A stretch of DNA of 64,000 nt, taken from assembly GCF_007954355.1 (NCBI RefSeq), contig NZ_VOLR01000003.1:62001-126000 (forward strand), given 5' to 3'. The position numbers and the translations under genes were made by a program. Positions 49,251 through 60,388 of this stretch are shown in pieces. The DNA comes from Colwellia hornerae. Its GTDB lineage: Bacteria; Pseudomonadota; Gammaproteobacteria; Enterobacterales; Alteromonadaceae. A model generated the notes under the pieces. It searched no databases and was not told the DNA's origin. It saw only the letters and a program-made list of their open reading frames with translations. Positions within the stretch are counted from its first letter, which is position 1. The number at the start of each line of letters is the position of its first letter.

Positions 49251-50826
49251 AGTTGCTTTTTCATTGAGCCAAGCACAATTGTTTGACATTTTTAAACAGT
49301 TTGATTTGCCGTTACCCGCATTGGCTGAACAGGCTAATTTTCCACTTAACTTGGGTGACTTAGTTAATGATACCCGTAAAGTCAAAGCGGGTGATGTTTT
49401 TTGTGCAGTTATTGGCCATCAGCAAAATGGTAATGACTTTATTAGCCAAGCCGTTTCATTAGAGTGTGGATTAATCATTGCTGAATGCAGCCTTGCCAGT
49501 CAACACGGCGAAATTGTTTATTTATCGACAAAAAATTCAGGTAAAAAAATAGCACAAGTTTATTTTTATCAACTTAACGAACAGTTATTTTCATTTGCTA
49601 AAGCGTATTATCAAAATCCACAAAACAGTATGACAATGATAGGTATTACCGGCACCAATGGTAAAACCAGTACTAGTCAAATAATCTCAAAATTATTAGC
49701 GAGCTGCCAACAAAGAACGGCGGTTATTGGCACCAATGGCGCCGGACAAATTGAATCACTACTAACCGTTGAAAATACCACGCCGGCGGCAACGCAGCTG
49801 CATCAGTTGATGGCGGAATTCTCTGCTGATCATTGTAAAAATGTTGCTATGGAAATATCTTCTCATGCGCTCGAACAGCGACGGGTAGTTGCAGATTTAC
49901 TTGATATTGCTGTATTCACCAATTTGACCCGTGACCACCTTGATTACCATCAAACCATGGCAAACTATGCCAACGCTAAATATAAGATTTTTAGTCATGA
50001 TACTAAGCAAATAGCCATTATCAATGGTGATGACGAGCAAGGTAAACAGTGGCTAGCACATTGGCCGAATAAGCAAACTATTATCGTTTATGGTAAATCG
50101 GTCACGGTTACTCAATTTTCAGCTTATGCCCAAGCCAGTGAGATTAAAACCAATGTTAGTGGTGTTCAATTCATCTTGAATACCCATCTTGGTCAGCAAG
50201 AAATTGACAGCGCACTGATGGGCGATTTCAATATTGAAAATTTACTCGCTGCTATTGCTGTACTGATCAGCAAAAATATTTCATTAAATGATATCGCGTT
50301 AGCGGTTAAAGCCTTAACGCCTATTGTTGGCCGTATGGAAACATTTAAAGCCAATAATAAAGCGACCACTATTGTTGACTATGCTCATACTCCCGATGCA
50401 TTAGTCAGTGCATTACATGCCTGTCGCCACCATTGTAAAGGTGAGTTATGGGTGGTGTTTGGTTGTGGCGGAGACAGAGACAAAGGCAAGCGACCATTAA
50501 TGGCGCTAGCAGCAGAAAATGGTGCGGATCATCTGGTATTTACTACCGATAATCCAAGAACAGAAAAAGCTGAAGATATTGTTGCCGATATGCTAGTGGG
50601 TTGTCTTTTACCAGCAAAAGTCACCATTTTACTTGACCGAGAAGCCGCGATCAAAGCTACGTTGGCAAAAGCTAAACCTGATGACATGGTTCTACTTGCC
50701 GGTAAAGGCCATGAAGACTACATCATAGTGGCTAATGAAAAAATTAATTATAACGAACGTGAATTGGTTAAAGCCATTTATGACGGTTACCAACAACAAA
50801 GTAACACTGCCGGAGCAATTCTATGA
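49243..50826 (+). CDS. murE: UDP-MurNAc-tripeptide synthetase MurE
   Basis: A 527-residue Mur ligase that adds the third residue to UDP-MurNAc-L-Ala-D-Glu. The ATP motif is GITGTNGKTSTSQ. The DNPRTE motif near the C-terminus is the hallmark of enzymes that add meso-diaminopimelate, consistent with a Gram-negative wall. It starts inside the end of ftsI and overlaps murF by 4 bases. It is slightly longer than E. coli MurE (495). Confidence 0.96.
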   Translation: MPKVAFSLSQAQLFDIFKQFDLPLPALAEQANFPLNLGDLVNDTRKVKAGDVFCAVIGHQQNGNDFISQAVSLECGLIIAECSLASQHGEIVYLSTKNSGKKIAQVYFYQLNEQLFSFAKAYYQNPQNSMTMIGITGTNGKTSTSQIISKLLASCQQRTAVIGTNGAGQIESLLTVENTTPAATQLHQLMAEFSADHCKNVAMEISSHALEQRRVVADLLDIAVFTNLTRDHLDYHQTMANYANAKYKIFSHDTKQIAIINGDDEQGKQWLAHWPNKQTIIVYGKSVTVTQFSAYAQASEIKTNVSGVQFILNTHLGQQEIDSALMGDFNIENLLAAIAVLISKNISLNDIALAVKALTPIVGRMETFKANNKATTIVDYAHTPDALVSALHACRHHCKGELWVVFGCGGDRDKGKRPLMALAAENGADHLVFTTDNPRTEKAEDIVADMLVGCLLPAKVTILLDREAAIKATLAKAKPDDMVLLAGKGHEDYIIVANEKINYNERELVKAIYDGYQQQSNTAGAIL

Positions 50827-52235
50827 TCCCATTATGCTTAGCTGACATTGCTTTAGCCGTTGATGGCAAGCTTGTTGGAAAAAACATCTCTATTGATAGT
50901 ATTAATACCGATAGCCGAGCATTAGCAAAAGGTGAGTTATTTCTTGCGCTCAAGGGCCCAAATTTTGATGCGCATCGTTTTTTGAATCAGGTCATTGAAT
51001 TAGGCTGTGCAGCCGTTATTGTCGAACATGATTGTCAACTGAGTATTCCTCAAATTATTGTTGAAGATACCCATAAAGCCTTGGGTAAAATAGCCGCTTA
51101 TGTGAAAGAAAAAGTTGCTCCTAAAACGGTTGCCATTACCGGAAGTAGCGGTAAAACGACAGTAAAAGAAATGGTAGCGGCAATTTTATCGCGTATAGGC
51201 AAGGTATTAGCAACACAAGGGAACTTTAATAACGACATTGGTGTGCCACTAACCTTATTGCGCCTTGAGCCACAACATGATTTTGCTGTTGTTGAGTTGG
51301 GTGCAAATCATATCGGTGAAATAGCTTATACCTCAGCATTAGTCAGGCCAGATGTGGCGATTATCAATAATATTGCGGCGGCTCATTTAGAAGGCTTTGG
51401 CGATTTATGTGGTGTTGCTCGCGCTAAAGGTGAAATTTTTGAAGGCTTAAGCAGTAATGGCGTTGCGCTATATAACCAAGATTGTAAATTTGCTAATAAG
51501 TGGCAATGGCGTTTGGTCGACAAAAAAGTGAAAACTTTCTCTTGCGAACAAACCGCTGACTGTTTCTCAAGTGATGTTGTACTTGATGATAGTGGTTGTG
51601 CCAGCTTTACCTTAAATAGCTACCACGGCAATACATCTATCGAATTAACGGTGCCGGGTAAACATAATGTCTGTAATGCGGTTGCTGCAGCAACGATTGC
51701 TTTAGAGTTTGGTGCCAGCCTTGATGATATTCGTTTGGGCTTGGCTGAAATGTCACCGGTAAAAGGGCGATTAAATTTACATCAGTTAACAGCCACCTTT
51801 AAATTAATTGATGATACTTATAACGCCAATGTTGAATCAATAAAAGCAGCTAGCGATTTACTGGCTAGTTATGCCGGTCGACGTATCCTTATCCTTGGTG
51901 ATATGGGCGAATTGGGCGCACAAGCTCGTGGTTATCATCATGAAGTTGGCGAGTATGCTAAACAATGTAAAATTGATGATTTACTTACGCTGGGTGTGTT
52001 GAGTCAAAGCTCAGCCGATGCTTTTAATGGCCAACATTTTAGTGACAGAGCGTCGTTAATGCGTTGCTTAATATCCTTGTTGGAAAATGAGCAACAAGCG
52101 ATTTCTATTTTAGTGAAAGGGTCACGTAGTGCCCGTATGGAAAATGTAGTGCAAGATATTATTAACTGGCATAAAAATGCTGAGCTCTCTTCGTCAACTT
52201 TAGAACATAAATCATCGGGAATAAGCTCATGCTAG
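50823..52235 (+). CDS. murF: UDP-MurNAc-pentapeptide synthetase MurF
   Basis: A 470-residue Mur ligase adding D-Ala-D-Ala to the tripeptide precursor. The ATP-binding loop is [41 protein letters not shown] and the C-terminal [10 protein letters not shown] are MurF signatures. The ATGA overlap with murE and the 7-base overlap with mraY indicate tight translational coupling. Confidence 0.96.
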   Translation: MIPLCLADIALAVDGKLVGKNISIDSINTDSRALAKGELFLALKGPNFDAHRFLNQVIELGCAAVIVEHDCQLSIPQIIVEDTHKALGKIAAYVKEKVAPKTVAITGSSGKTTVKEMVAAILSRIGKVLATQGNFNNDIGVPLTLLRLEPQHDFAVVELGANHIGEIAYTSALVRPDVAIINNIAAAHLEGFGDLCGVARAKGEIFEGLSSNGVALYNQDCKFANKWQWRLVDKKVKTFSCEQTADCFSSDVVLDDSGCASFTLNSYHGNTSIELTVPGKHNVCNAVAAATIALEFGASLDDIRLGLAEMSPVKGRLNLHQLTATFKLIDDTYNANVESIKAASDLLASYAGRRILILGDMGELGAQARGYHHEVGEYAKQCKIDDLLTLGVLSQSSADAFNGQHFSDRASLMRCLISLLENEQQAISILVKGSRSARMENVVQDIINWHKNAELSSSTLEHKSSGISSC

Positions 52236-53311
52236 TTTGGTTAAGTGAATATTTAACACAGTATTACAGTTTTTTTAATGTTTTTTCTTACCTAACATTT
52301 CGCGCCATTGTAAGTACATTAACGGCGTTAATTATATCTTTGTATTTTGGTCCTAAACTGATCCGTTTCTTGCAAAATATGCAAGTGGGTCAGGTAGTTC
52401 GCGATGATGGCCCCGAAAGCCATTTGGTAAAATCAGGCACGCCGACTATGGGTGGGCTGTTAATTTTAGCGGCTATCATGGTCAGTGTTTTATTATGGGC
52501 AGATTTAGGTAATACCTATGTTTGGGTGGTGCTTTTTGTTATTAGCAGTTTTGGTCTGATAGGTTTTGTTGACGATTATCGAAAAGTTATTCGCAAAGAC
52601 CCTAATGGTTTAATTGCGCGTTGGAAATACTTTTGGCAAACCGTTGCCGGTCTAGCGACAGCTTTGTTTTTATATTCTCTAGCTCAAAGCCCTGAAGAAA
52701 CAAGCTTACTTATTCCGTTCGTTAAAGATGTCTTACCTCAACTGGGTATTTTCTACGTTGGTATGACCTACTTTGTTATTGTCGGTACTAGTAACGCGGT
52801 TAATTTAACTGATGGTTTAGATGGCTTAGCGATAGTGCCAACGATAATGGTAGCCGGTGCTTTTGCTATTTTTGCCTACATGACAGGTCACGCAAACTTC
52901 TCTGAATATTTAAATATTCCCCATATTGCGATGGCGAGTGAATTAGTGATTGTTTGCACCGCTATTGTTGGTGCAGGTTTAGGTTTTCTCTGGTTTAACA
53001 CTTACCCTGCACAAGTATTTATGGGCGATGTTGGTTCTTTATCACTCGGTGCAGCTTTGGGTGTTATCGCTGTTTTAGTTCGACAAGAATTAGTCTTATT
53101 CATTATGGGCGGTGTTTTTGTGATGGAAACCGTGTCAGTTATTTTGCAGGTCGGTTCCTATAAATTACGTGGTCAACGTATTTTCCGTATGGCGCCTATT
53201 CACCATCATTATGAATTAAAAGGCTGGCCTGAACCAAGAGTTATTGTCCGTTTTTGGATCATCTCATTAGTACTGGTATTGATTGGTTTAGCGACATTAA
53301 AACTTCGTTAA
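52229..53311 (+). CDS. mraY: Phospho-MurNAc-pentapeptide transferase MraY
   Basis: A 360-residue integral membrane enzyme, the E. coli length, with about ten membrane segments. It transfers phospho-MurNAc-pentapeptide to undecaprenyl phosphate to make lipid I. Family motifs are [15 protein letters not shown] (Asp-rich magnesium site), [14 protein letters not shown], and the C-terminal [15 protein letters not shown]. Confidence 0.97.
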   Translation: MLVWLSEYLTQYYSFFNVFSYLTFRAIVSTLTALIISLYFGPKLIRFLQNMQVGQVVRDDGPESHLVKSGTPTMGGLLILAAIMVSVLLWADLGNTYVWVVLFVISSFGLIGFVDDYRKVIRKDPNGLIARWKYFWQTVAGLATALFLYSLAQSPEETSLLIPFVKDVLPQLGIFYVGMTYFVIVGTSNAVNLTDGLDGLAIVPTIMVAGAFAIFAYMTGHANFSEYLNIPHIAMASELVIVCTAIVGAGLGFLWFNTYPAQVFMGDVGSLSLGAALGVIAVLVRQELVLFIMGGVFVMETVSVILQVGSYKLRGQRIFRMAPIHHHYELKGWPEPRVIVRFWIISLVLVLIGLATLKLR

Positions 53312-53375
53312 TGACGAGTTATTGATTAATCGTTGAAAAATAATAATAGCAATAAAAATAGGTACATAGCATAAA

Positions 53376-54794
53376 ATGACGCAAAAAGATTCACAAGCTC
53401 CGCTAGCCTTAGCGCAGTTAACAGCCAAAAAAATTGTTGTCCTCGGTGCAGGGTTAACAGGGTTGTCTTGTGTGCGTTATTTAGCAAAAAACGGTTTAAG
53501 CTGTTCGGTAAATGACAGTCGTGATCATGCAGTGAACATTAATGAGTTTCAGCAAGACTTTCCAAATACAGCGTTAACTTTAGGTCGATGGGATAAAAAA
53601 TTGATCGCTTCAGCCGATGTTTTACTGGTTAGCCCAGGTATAGATACCAGCATTGCTGATATTGCTGAGCAGATAAGCAATCACTGTATTGTTGCCGGAG
53701 ATGTTGAGCTTTATTGTCAAAATAATCACACCGCCATTCTTGCTGTTACCGGGTCAAATGGTAAATCCACAGTGGTTTCTTTATTGGCTTTTATTGGACA
53801 AAAACTGGCTAAAAAAGTTGAGCTAGGCGGTAATATTGGTGTGCCGGTGCTTGAACAATCACATAAATCATTAGACTGCTTAGTTTTAGAGCTTTCAAGT
53901 TTCCAGTTAGAAACGTTACGCAGTATGAATGCCATAGCAGCAACTGTTTTAAATGTTAGCGATGATCATTTAGACAGACATAAAACCTTAGGAAATTATG
54001 CCGCGATTAAACAAGGTATTTATCAACAGTGTCAAACGGCTATAACTAATCGTGATGACGTCAATACTCAACTTACCGGCAACGCGCAACAGTCACGCTC
54101 GTTTGGCAGCGATGCAGCGCTCGAAGGTGATTTTGGCATGGCGGTGATTGATGGACAAAGACAATTAATGTTTGGTTCAATGCCGCTTATTGGTGTTAAT
54201 CAACTACCTATTGCCGGTTTACACAATGCCTTGAACTGTTTAGCGGTGTTGGCATTAGGTCATAGTGCCGGTTGGCCACTTGACGAGATGTTAACACATT
54301 TAGTTGAATTTAAAGGCTTGGCACATCGTTGTCAGCTCATATCAACGTATAGAAATGTTCAATGGATTAACGACTCTAAAGCAACCAATGTTGGTGCAAC
54401 CCTCGCGGCGATTGAAGGCTTAGCAGCGATGATGTCAGCAGATAACAACTTATATGTTATTGCCGGTGGTGATGGTAAAGGAGCAGACTTCTCTCCCTTA
54501 GAAAGCGTATTTTCTAAAGACGTTAGCCATGTTTTTACTTTAGGTAAAGACGGTGATGAAGTGGCAGCAATCGCGAATAAAGCGCAGATAAAAAATAGTA
54601 AAGTTTCCAGCATCGAGGTCGCGATTAATACCCTTAGCAATATCGTTAAATCAGGCGATGTGGTGTTACTTTCACCTGCCTGTGCCAGCATAGATATGTT
54701 TAAAAACTTTGCTGAACGTGGTGAGTTTTTTGTGAATGCGGTTAATAAGCTAAGCTTAGAAAATAAAACACCAAGCCTGCGAGAGGTGAACTAA
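53376..54794 (+). CDS. murD: UDP-MurNAc-L-Ala D-glutamate ligase MurD
   Basis: A 472-residue Mur ligase adding D-Glu. The N-terminal Rossmann-like domain begins KKIVVLGAGLTGLSCVRYL, the ATP loop is AVTGSNGKSTVVSL, and GHRCQ-equivalent LAHRCQLI with VQWINDSKATNVGA and LLSPACASIDMFKNF are typical MurD blocks. It is longer than E. coli MurD (438), with extra residues at the N-terminus. A 64-base gap separates it from mraY, the only sizeable gap in this part of the cluster. TAATG overlap with ftsW. Confidence 0.95.
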   Translation: MTQKDSQAPLALAQLTAKKIVVLGAGLTGLSCVRYLAKNGLSCSVNDSRDHAVNINEFQQDFPNTALTLGRWDKKLIASADVLLVSPGIDTSIADIAEQISNHCIVAGDVELYCQNNHTAILAVTGSNGKSTVVSLLAFIGQKLAKKVELGGNIGVPVLEQSHKSLDCLVLELSSFQLETLRSMNAIAATVLNVSDDHLDRHKTLGNYAAIKQGIYQQCQTAITNRDDVNTQLTGNAQQSRSFGSDAALEGDFGMAVIDGQRQLMFGSMPLIGVNQLPIAGLHNALNCLAVLALGHSAGWPLDEMLTHLVEFKGLAHRCQLISTYRNVQWINDSKATNVGATLAAIEGLAAMMSADNNLYVIAGGDGKGADFSPLESVFSKDVSHVFTLGKDGDEVAAIANKAQIKNSKVSSIEVAINTLSNIVKSGDVVLLSPACASIDMFKNFAERGEFFVNAVNKLSLENKTPSLREVN

Positions 54795-56089
54795 TGACAA
54801 CATCCGTTCTCTCTAAACTCGATAATATAAAATTGCCACAGTGGTTATCGGCAGAGCAAGGTCAAAGCAGTGCAACATTTGATCGTACTTACTTATTACT
54901 GGCTATTAGTATGTATATGATTGGCTTAATAATGGTCGCCAGTTCATCTATGCCAGTCGCAGAGCGATTGTTTAATGACCCGTTTCATTTTGTCGAACGT
55001 CACTTTATTTATATTTGTTTAAGTCTGGTGGTAGCTGTTATTACGATGAGCATACCAATGAGTCTTTGGCAAAAACATAGCGGGCATTTACTGCTCTTAG
55101 GCACTTTACTGTTAGTGGTGGTATTAGTGGTTGGTCGTACTGTTAATGGTTCGACCCGGTGGATTGTTGTTGGCCCTATTACATTACAAGCAGCAGAGCC
55201 GGCAAAATTGTTTTTCTTTTGTTATTTATCGGCTTATCTCGTTCGTCGTCGTGATGAAGTTATGGAAAACGTCAAAGGATTTGCTAAACCGCTGGTTGTC
55301 TTTGGTGTACTTGGCGGTTTGTTATTAATGCAGCCAGATTTAGGTACCATTATTGTGATGTTTGTTACCACTTTTGGCCTGTTATTTTTAGCTGGCGCTA
55401 AACTTTGGCAATTTGCTGGTGTATCTGGCGTTGGCATTAGTTTATTATCCGCGCTCGCTTATTTTTCTCCTTATCGTTGGGCGCGAGTTACTGGCTTTTT
55501 AGATCCTTGGGAAGACCCTTTCGGCAGCGGGTATCAATTAACACAATCATTAATGGCCTATGGCCGTGGTGAGATTTTCGGGCAAGGTTTAGGAAACAGT
55601 ATTCAAAAGCTAGAATATTTACCGGAAGCGCATACCGATTTTGTGATGGCGGTTGTGGCAGAAGAGCTGGGCTTCGTTGGTATTAGCGTGATCTTAATGC
55701 TGAGTATGTTTTTAGTACTCAAAGCCCTGTTGCTTGGTAGGGCTGCTTTACAAAAAGAAAAATATTTTGAAGGCTTTTTTGCTTACGCTATCGGCATTTG
55801 GATAAGTTTCCAAGCCGCGGTTAATGTTGGTGCTAGCGCAGGTGTTGTACCCACTAAAGGTTTAACAATGCCGCTATTAAGTTACGGCGGTAGCTCAATG
55901 CTAATTATGACCATGGCGGTATTTATTTTAATGAGAATAGATCATGAGCTCCGCTTACAAAGTATTCAGGCGACCACTAAGAAAAAAGTAAAGCACAATA
56001 AAACAAAAAAAAGCAGTTCAATGAATAAAACACCAGTAAAGCTTAAAACTAAAGACGATAAGGAGGGCGAACAATATGACTGGATTTGA
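54794..56089 (+). CDS. ftsW: Septal peptidoglycan glycosyltransferase FtsW
   Basis: A 431-residue SEDS-family polymerase with about ten membrane segments that works with FtsI. Signatures are GRTVNGSTRWI, LLMQPDLGTIIVM, FSPYRWARVTGFLDPWEDP, YLPEAHTDFVMAVVAEELG and the C-terminal TKGLTMPLLSYGGSS. The last 45 residues are a lysine-rich cytoplasmic tail (KKKVKHNKTKKSSS). The start overlaps the murD stop. Confidence 0.96.
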   Translation: MTTSVLSKLDNIKLPQWLSAEQGQSSATFDRTYLLLAISMYMIGLIMVASSSMPVAERLFNDPFHFVERHFIYICLSLVVAVITMSIPMSLWQKHSGHLLLLGTLLLVVVLVVGRTVNGSTRWIVVGPITLQAAEPAKLFFFCYLSAYLVRRRDEVMENVKGFAKPLVVFGVLGGLLLMQPDLGTIIVMFVTTFGLLFLAGAKLWQFAGVSGVGISLLSALAYFSPYRWARVTGFLDPWEDPFGSGYQLTQSLMAYGRGEIFGQGLGNSIQKLEYLPEAHTDFVMAVVAEELGFVGISVILMLSMFLVLKALLLGRAALQKEKYFEGFFAYAIGIWISFQAAVNVGASAGVVPTKGLTMPLLSYGGSSMLIMTMAVFILMRIDHELRLQSIQATTKKKVKHNKTKKSSSMNKTPVKLKTKDDKEGEQYDWI

Positions 56090-57182
56090 AGAAAAAACTA
56101 GCAAAAAAGCACCTACTTTATTAGTGATGGCGGGTGGCACTGGTGGCCATATTTTCCCGGGTATAGCTGTGGCAGAAATGCTCAAAGCTCAAGGGTGGAC
56201 GATACATTGGCTTGGCACTGAAAAACGTATGGAAGCAAAAATTGTTCCTCAACATGGCTTTGATATTTCATTTATCAATATTGCTGGTGTACGTAATAAA
56301 AGCTTGTTAGAGCGCGTTAAAATACCATTTCAATTATTACAGTCAGTTTTACAATCAATTGCGATATTACGTAAAGTCAAACCCGATGTTGTCTTAGGCA
56401 TGGGCGGTTATGCGAGTGCTCCCGGCGGTTTTGCTGCATGGTTAATGCGTATTCCCTTGGTATTACATGAACAAAATGCGGTTGCTGGCATGACAAATCG
56501 TTATTTAGCGAAAATAGCAACTAAAGTGTTAAGTGCATTCCCAAATGCTTTTACTGGTAATGTTGACTTTAAGGTCGTAGGAAACCCGTTGCGTAAAGAG
56601 ATAACGGCGTTAACTCCAGTGATCCCTGAACATCCAAGCACGAGTAAAAAAGTACTGGTGGTTGGCGGCAGTCTTGGCGCAAAAATTTTGAACGAAACGG
56701 TGCCACAAGCGTTAAAGCAAATACAATTGCAAAATATTGATGTTTGGCATCAAACGGGTCGTGATAATCAAACAGCGGTTCTGGCTAGTTATAAAAAATT
56801 TGGCTTGTCGGAAGATAAAGTTAAAGTGACTGAGTTTATTGAAGATATGGCAGCGGCTTATCAATGGGCAGATATCGTTGTTTGTCGAGCGGGTGCATTA
56901 ACAGTTTCAGAGTTAGCTATGGCAGCTAAACCCGCTATTTTTGTGCCTTTACCCCATGCTGTTGATGACCATCAAACCAAAAATGCGATGTATTTAGTAT
57001 CACGTGGTGCTGCAAGATTATTACCACAAAAAGAATTTAACGGCACAACTTTAGCGCAAATGCTTAACAGCCTTTTTATTTCCGACAGTGTAGTACGCTC
57101 GATGGTTAAAGCTGCCCACGATGCTGCTCACGTTGATGCAACTCTTCGTGTTGCTAATACTTGCGCGGAGTTAGTTAACTAA
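56076..57182 (+). CDS. murG: UDP-GlcNAc transferase MurG
   Basis: A 368-residue glycosyltransferase (GT28) that converts lipid I to lipid II at the inner face of the membrane. The N-terminal glycine loop [16 protein letters not shown] and later [38 protein letters not shown] and the UDP-GlcNAc site [20 protein letters not shown] are all present. A strong AAGGAGG site within the end of ftsW drives translation. Confidence 0.97.
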   Translation: MTGFEEKTSKKAPTLLVMAGGTGGHIFPGIAVAEMLKAQGWTIHWLGTEKRMEAKIVPQHGFDISFINIAGVRNKSLLERVKIPFQLLQSVLQSIAILRKVKPDVVLGMGGYASAPGGFAAWLMRIPLVLHEQNAVAGMTNRYLAKIATKVLSAFPNAFTGNVDFKVVGNPLRKEITALTPVIPEHPSTSKKVLVVGGSLGAKILNETVPQALKQIQLQNIDVWHQTGRDNQTAVLASYKKFGLSEDKVKVTEFIEDMAAAYQWADIVVCRAGALTVSELAMAAKPAIFVPLPHAVDDHQTKNAMYLVSRGAARLLPQKEFNGTTLAQMLNSLFISDSVVRSMVKAAHDAAHVDATLRVANTCAELVN

Positions 57183-58654
57183 TGAGTAAGATAATGAAAA
57201 ACAAAATAGCCAATAACACCGCACCAATTAAATTACCTGAGATGCGCCGTGTAAAGTGTATTCACTTTGTCGGTATTGGCGGTGCAGGTATGGGTGGTAT
57301 TGCTGAAGTATTGTTAAATGAGGGCTACCAAATTACTGGCTCTGATATTGGTGAAAACCAAGTTGTTACCCGCTTAATGGCGTTAGGTGCAAAGATTACC
57401 CTTGGTCATGCGGCAGAAAATATTGTTGGCGCGAGTGTGATTGTTGTTTCAACGGCAATTAAAGCGGATAACCCCGAATTACTGAGTGCGCAAACCTTAC
57501 GTATTCCTGTGGTACGTCGCGCAGAAATGTTAGCTGAATTAATGCGGTTTCGTCACGGCGTTGCTATTGCAGGGACTCATGGCAAAACAACAACGACCAG
57601 TTTAATTGCCAGTATTTTTGCTGAAGATAACTTAGACCCAACATTTGTGATTGGCGGCTTATTAAATAGTGCTGGCACTAATGCTCGTTTGGGAACAAGT
57701 CGTTACCTCATCGCTGAGGCTGATGAGAGTGACGCGTCATTTTTACACCTGCAACCTATGGTGTCAGTGATCACTAATATCGATGAAGATCACATGGAAA
57801 CTTACCAAGGTGATTTTGAAAAACTTAAAGATACCTATATTGAATTTTTACATAACTTACCGTTTTACGGCTTAGCCGTTGTTTGTATTGACAACGATGT
57901 TGTGCGCGAACTGATACCCAGAATGAGTCGTCAAGTGATCACCTATGGTTTTAGTGAAGATGCTGATGTACGTGCAATAAACTTTCAACAAAATGGTGGT
58001 GTTAGTCACTTCACCGTGCAACGTGAAGGTTTTGCCGATATTGATATGTCAGTAAACTTACCCGGTGAACATAATGTGCTTAATGCTTTGGCGAGTATTG
58101 CGGTTGCGACCGATGAAGGTGTAGCTGATGCGGCTATTGTTAGTGCTTTAGAAAAGTTTGCTGGTATTGGTAGACGTTTTGAGCAATTGGCTAATTTAGC
58201 GACCGAAAAAGGCGAGATGGTGTTAGTGGATGATTACGGACATCATCCTCGTGAAGTTAAAGCAACGATTAAAGCGATGAGAAATGGCTGGCCAGATAAA
58301 CGTTTGGTGATGATCTTTGAACCGCACCGTTATTCTCGTACGCGCGATCTATACGAAGACTTTGTTGAAGTGTTATCTGAAGTTGACTGCCTATTCTTAC
58401 TCGATGTTTACGCCGCTGGCGAAGCACCTATTAGCAGTGCAGACAGTAAAAGTTTAGCCCGAAGTATTCGTCAACGTGGTCAAATAGAGCCTATTTATGT
58501 CAGTAGCGCTGAAATATTAGCGGAGTTATTACAGGCACAATTACAAGATGGCGATATGGTTATTACCCAAGGCGCAGGTACTATTGGCGTTATAGCCCGT
58601 GAAATTATGATAAACCCGTTACTAAATGTTGACCTTAAAGGGGCTAAAAAGTGA
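57182..58654 (+). CDS. murC: UDP-MurNAc L-alanine ligase MurC
   Basis: A 490-residue ligase that starts the peptide stem by adding L-Ala. The N-terminal [17 protein letters not shown] and ATP loop [11 protein letters not shown] are typical, as are [14 protein letters not shown] and [15 protein letters not shown]. The length equals E. coli MurC (491). The start overlaps the murG stop (TAATG) and the end overlaps ddl by 4 bases. A second ATG four codons in is an alternative start. Confidence 0.97.
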   Translation: MSKIMKNKIANNTAPIKLPEMRRVKCIHFVGIGGAGMGGIAEVLLNEGYQITGSDIGENQVVTRLMALGAKITLGHAAENIVGASVIVVSTAIKADNPELLSAQTLRIPVVRRAEMLAELMRFRHGVAIAGTHGKTTTTSLIASIFAEDNLDPTFVIGGLLNSAGTNARLGTSRYLIAEADESDASFLHLQPMVSVITNIDEDHMETYQGDFEKLKDTYIEFLHNLPFYGLAVVCIDNDVVRELIPRMSRQVITYGFSEDADVRAINFQQNGGVSHFTVQREGFADIDMSVNLPGEHNVLNALASIAVATDEGVADAAIVSALEKFAGIGRRFEQLANLATEKGEMVLVDDYGHHPREVKATIKAMRNGWPDKRLVMIFEPHRYSRTRDLYEDFVEVLSEVDCLFLLDVYAAGEAPISSADSKSLARSIRQRGQIEPIYVSSAEILAELLQAQLQDGDMVITQGAGTIGVIAREIMINPLLNVDLKGAKK

Positions 58655-59589
58655 AAGCACTGACAGACCAAAGGTTAGCTGTTTTATATGGTGGCGATTC
58701 AGCAGAACGTGAAGTATCACTTAATTCAGGAAAAGCGATTGCCAGTGGCCTACAACAAGCCGGCTTCGACGTTGAACTCATCGACACGCGAGGTTTTTGT
58801 TTAGCTGATTTAACTAAACGAAATATCGATCGTGTTTTTATCGCTTTGCATGGCCGAGGCGGAGAAGATGGTTGTGTGCAGGGGGCTTTACAATATATGG
58901 GCATCCCCTATACCGGTTCTGATGTCTTAGGATCTGCGTTGTCTATGGACAAAATTCGTAGCAAGCAAGTATTTCAAGCACAAGGTTTACCGACAGCGCC
59001 TTTTGCTATTGTTGAAAAAGACGCTTACCAAGAAACCCAAGCTGAAAAAATATTGGCGACGCTCGGTGGTATGGTCATGGTTAAGCCTGCCAATGAAGGC
59101 TCAAGTATTGGCATGGCTAAAGCTAAAACAGCTAATGAATTACACCAAGCATTAACCACTGCCTTTGAATACGATGAGCAAATTTTAGTTGAAGCATGGA
59201 TTAATGGCCCTGAATATACAGTGGCTATTTTAGGCGAAGAAGCGTTACCGGCGATTCATATGGAAACGCCTCGTGAGTTCTACGACTATGAAGCTAAATA
59301 TCAATCAACGACAACGCAATATCATTGTCCTGCTGGCTTGAGTGATGAAGATGAAGATGCCCTTAAAGCATTAGCGCTTAAAGCTTTTAAAGCCACCGGT
59401 GCAAAAGGCTGGGGACGCGTAGATGTTATGCGCAACAACGATAATCAATGGCAATTACTTGAAGTAAATACCGTGCCTGGTATGACTGAAACTTCCTTGG
59501 TACCTAAAGCAGCAAAAGTACATGGTTTAAGTTTTAGTGAACTGGTAACAAAAATAGTCGCTATTAGCACAGGACAATTGGCAGATTAA
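58651..59589 (+). CDS. ddl: D-alanine-D-alanine ligase
   Basis: A 312-residue ATP-grasp enzyme (E. coli DdlB 306) that makes the D-Ala-D-Ala dipeptide used by MurF. Family blocks are [66 protein letters not shown] and [17 protein letters not shown]. The GTG start at 58651 overlaps the murC stop. The dcw position identifies it as the DdlB type. Confidence 0.96.
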   Translation: MKALTDQRLAVLYGGDSAEREVSLNSGKAIASGLQQAGFDVELIDTRGFCLADLTKRNIDRVFIALHGRGGEDGCVQGALQYMGIPYTGSDVLGSALSMDKIRSKQVFQAQGLPTAPFAIVEKDAYQETQAEKILATLGGMVMVKPANEGSSIGMAKAKTANELHQALTTAFEYDEQILVEAWINGPEYTVAILGEEALPAIHMETPREFYDYEAKYQSTTTQYHCPAGLSDEDEDALKALALKAFKATGAKGWGRVDVMRNNDNQWQLLEVNTVPGMTETSLVPKAAKVHGLSFSELVTKIVAISTGQLAD

Positions 59590-59591
59590 TA

Positions 59592-60383
59592 ATGACAAAA
59601 AATAGTAAAAATCAACCGTCATTGTCACCATCAATGGCTGAGCAACAAGAAAATTTACATTGGTCTTTTTGGCTAGGTGTGACTTTTTTTGTGCTAGTGA
59701 TTGTCACTATTATTTCATTCAGTTGGTTTTTAAATAATAAAATGTCATCTGAAGAGTCAATGCCGGTTACCTCGATTGTTATTGGCGGTGAAATGCCGTT
59801 TACCAATAGACAAGATATAGAAAATGCGATTGAAGATGTTAATTTAGGAAATTTTTTTAATGTTGATGTTAATCACGTACAACAGAAAGTGGCTGAACTG
59901 CCTTGGGTATACTCGGTATCTGTACGAAAAAAGTGGCCTAATGAACTAAAAATTTATGTCGTTGATCAAACCCCCATTGCTTTATGGAATGGCGACTTTT
60001 TGATTAACCAATATGGTAAAGCATTTCAGGCAGACACTACTCGTTTACAGTCTGCTTTACCAGCATTTTTTGGTCCAGAAGGCAGTGAAGATCTTGCCTT
60101 AAGTAATTTTGTTAATTTAAGTAAGTTACTGAAATTTAGTGAGTTATCAATTGATGAGTTGCTACTTACCGAACGTCATTCTTGGCAGTTAACACTAAAG
60201 AACGGCATAACGCTTAATTTAGGTAGAGAAAACAAAATTGAGCGAGTGCAACGCTTTATGGATGTTTACCCGCAAATAATGAAAACAAAAGAAGAAAATC
60301 AGCAAGTGGATTATGTTGATTTACGTTATGACACTGGACTCGCTGTTGGTTGGAAAACCGCAGAGAATAAACAAAGAGCTTAA
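59592..60383 (+). CDS. ftsQ: Cell division protein FtsQ
   Basis: A 263-residue bitopic divisome protein: cytoplasmic N-terminus, one membrane segment (about 27-47, FWLGVTFFVLVIVTIISFSWFL), a POTRA domain (about 58-130, VIGGEMPFTNRQDIENAI to VRKKWPNELKIYVVDQTPIA), and a beta domain ending in YVDLRYDTGLAVGWK. It binds FtsL-FtsB. The gap to ddl is 2 bases. Confidence 0.94.
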   Translation: MTKNSKNQPSLSPSMAEQQENLHWSFWLGVTFFVLVIVTIISFSWFLNNKMSSEESMPVTSIVIGGEMPFTNRQDIENAIEDVNLGNFFNVDVNHVQQKVAELPWVYSVSVRKKWPNELKIYVVDQTPIALWNGDFLINQYGKAFQADTTRLQSALPAFFGPEGSEDLALSNFVNLSKLLKFSELSIDELLLTERHSWQLTLKNGITLNLGRENKIERVQRFMDVYPQIMKTKEENQQVDYVDLRYDTGLAVGWKTAENKQRA

Positions 60384-60388
60384 CTTTA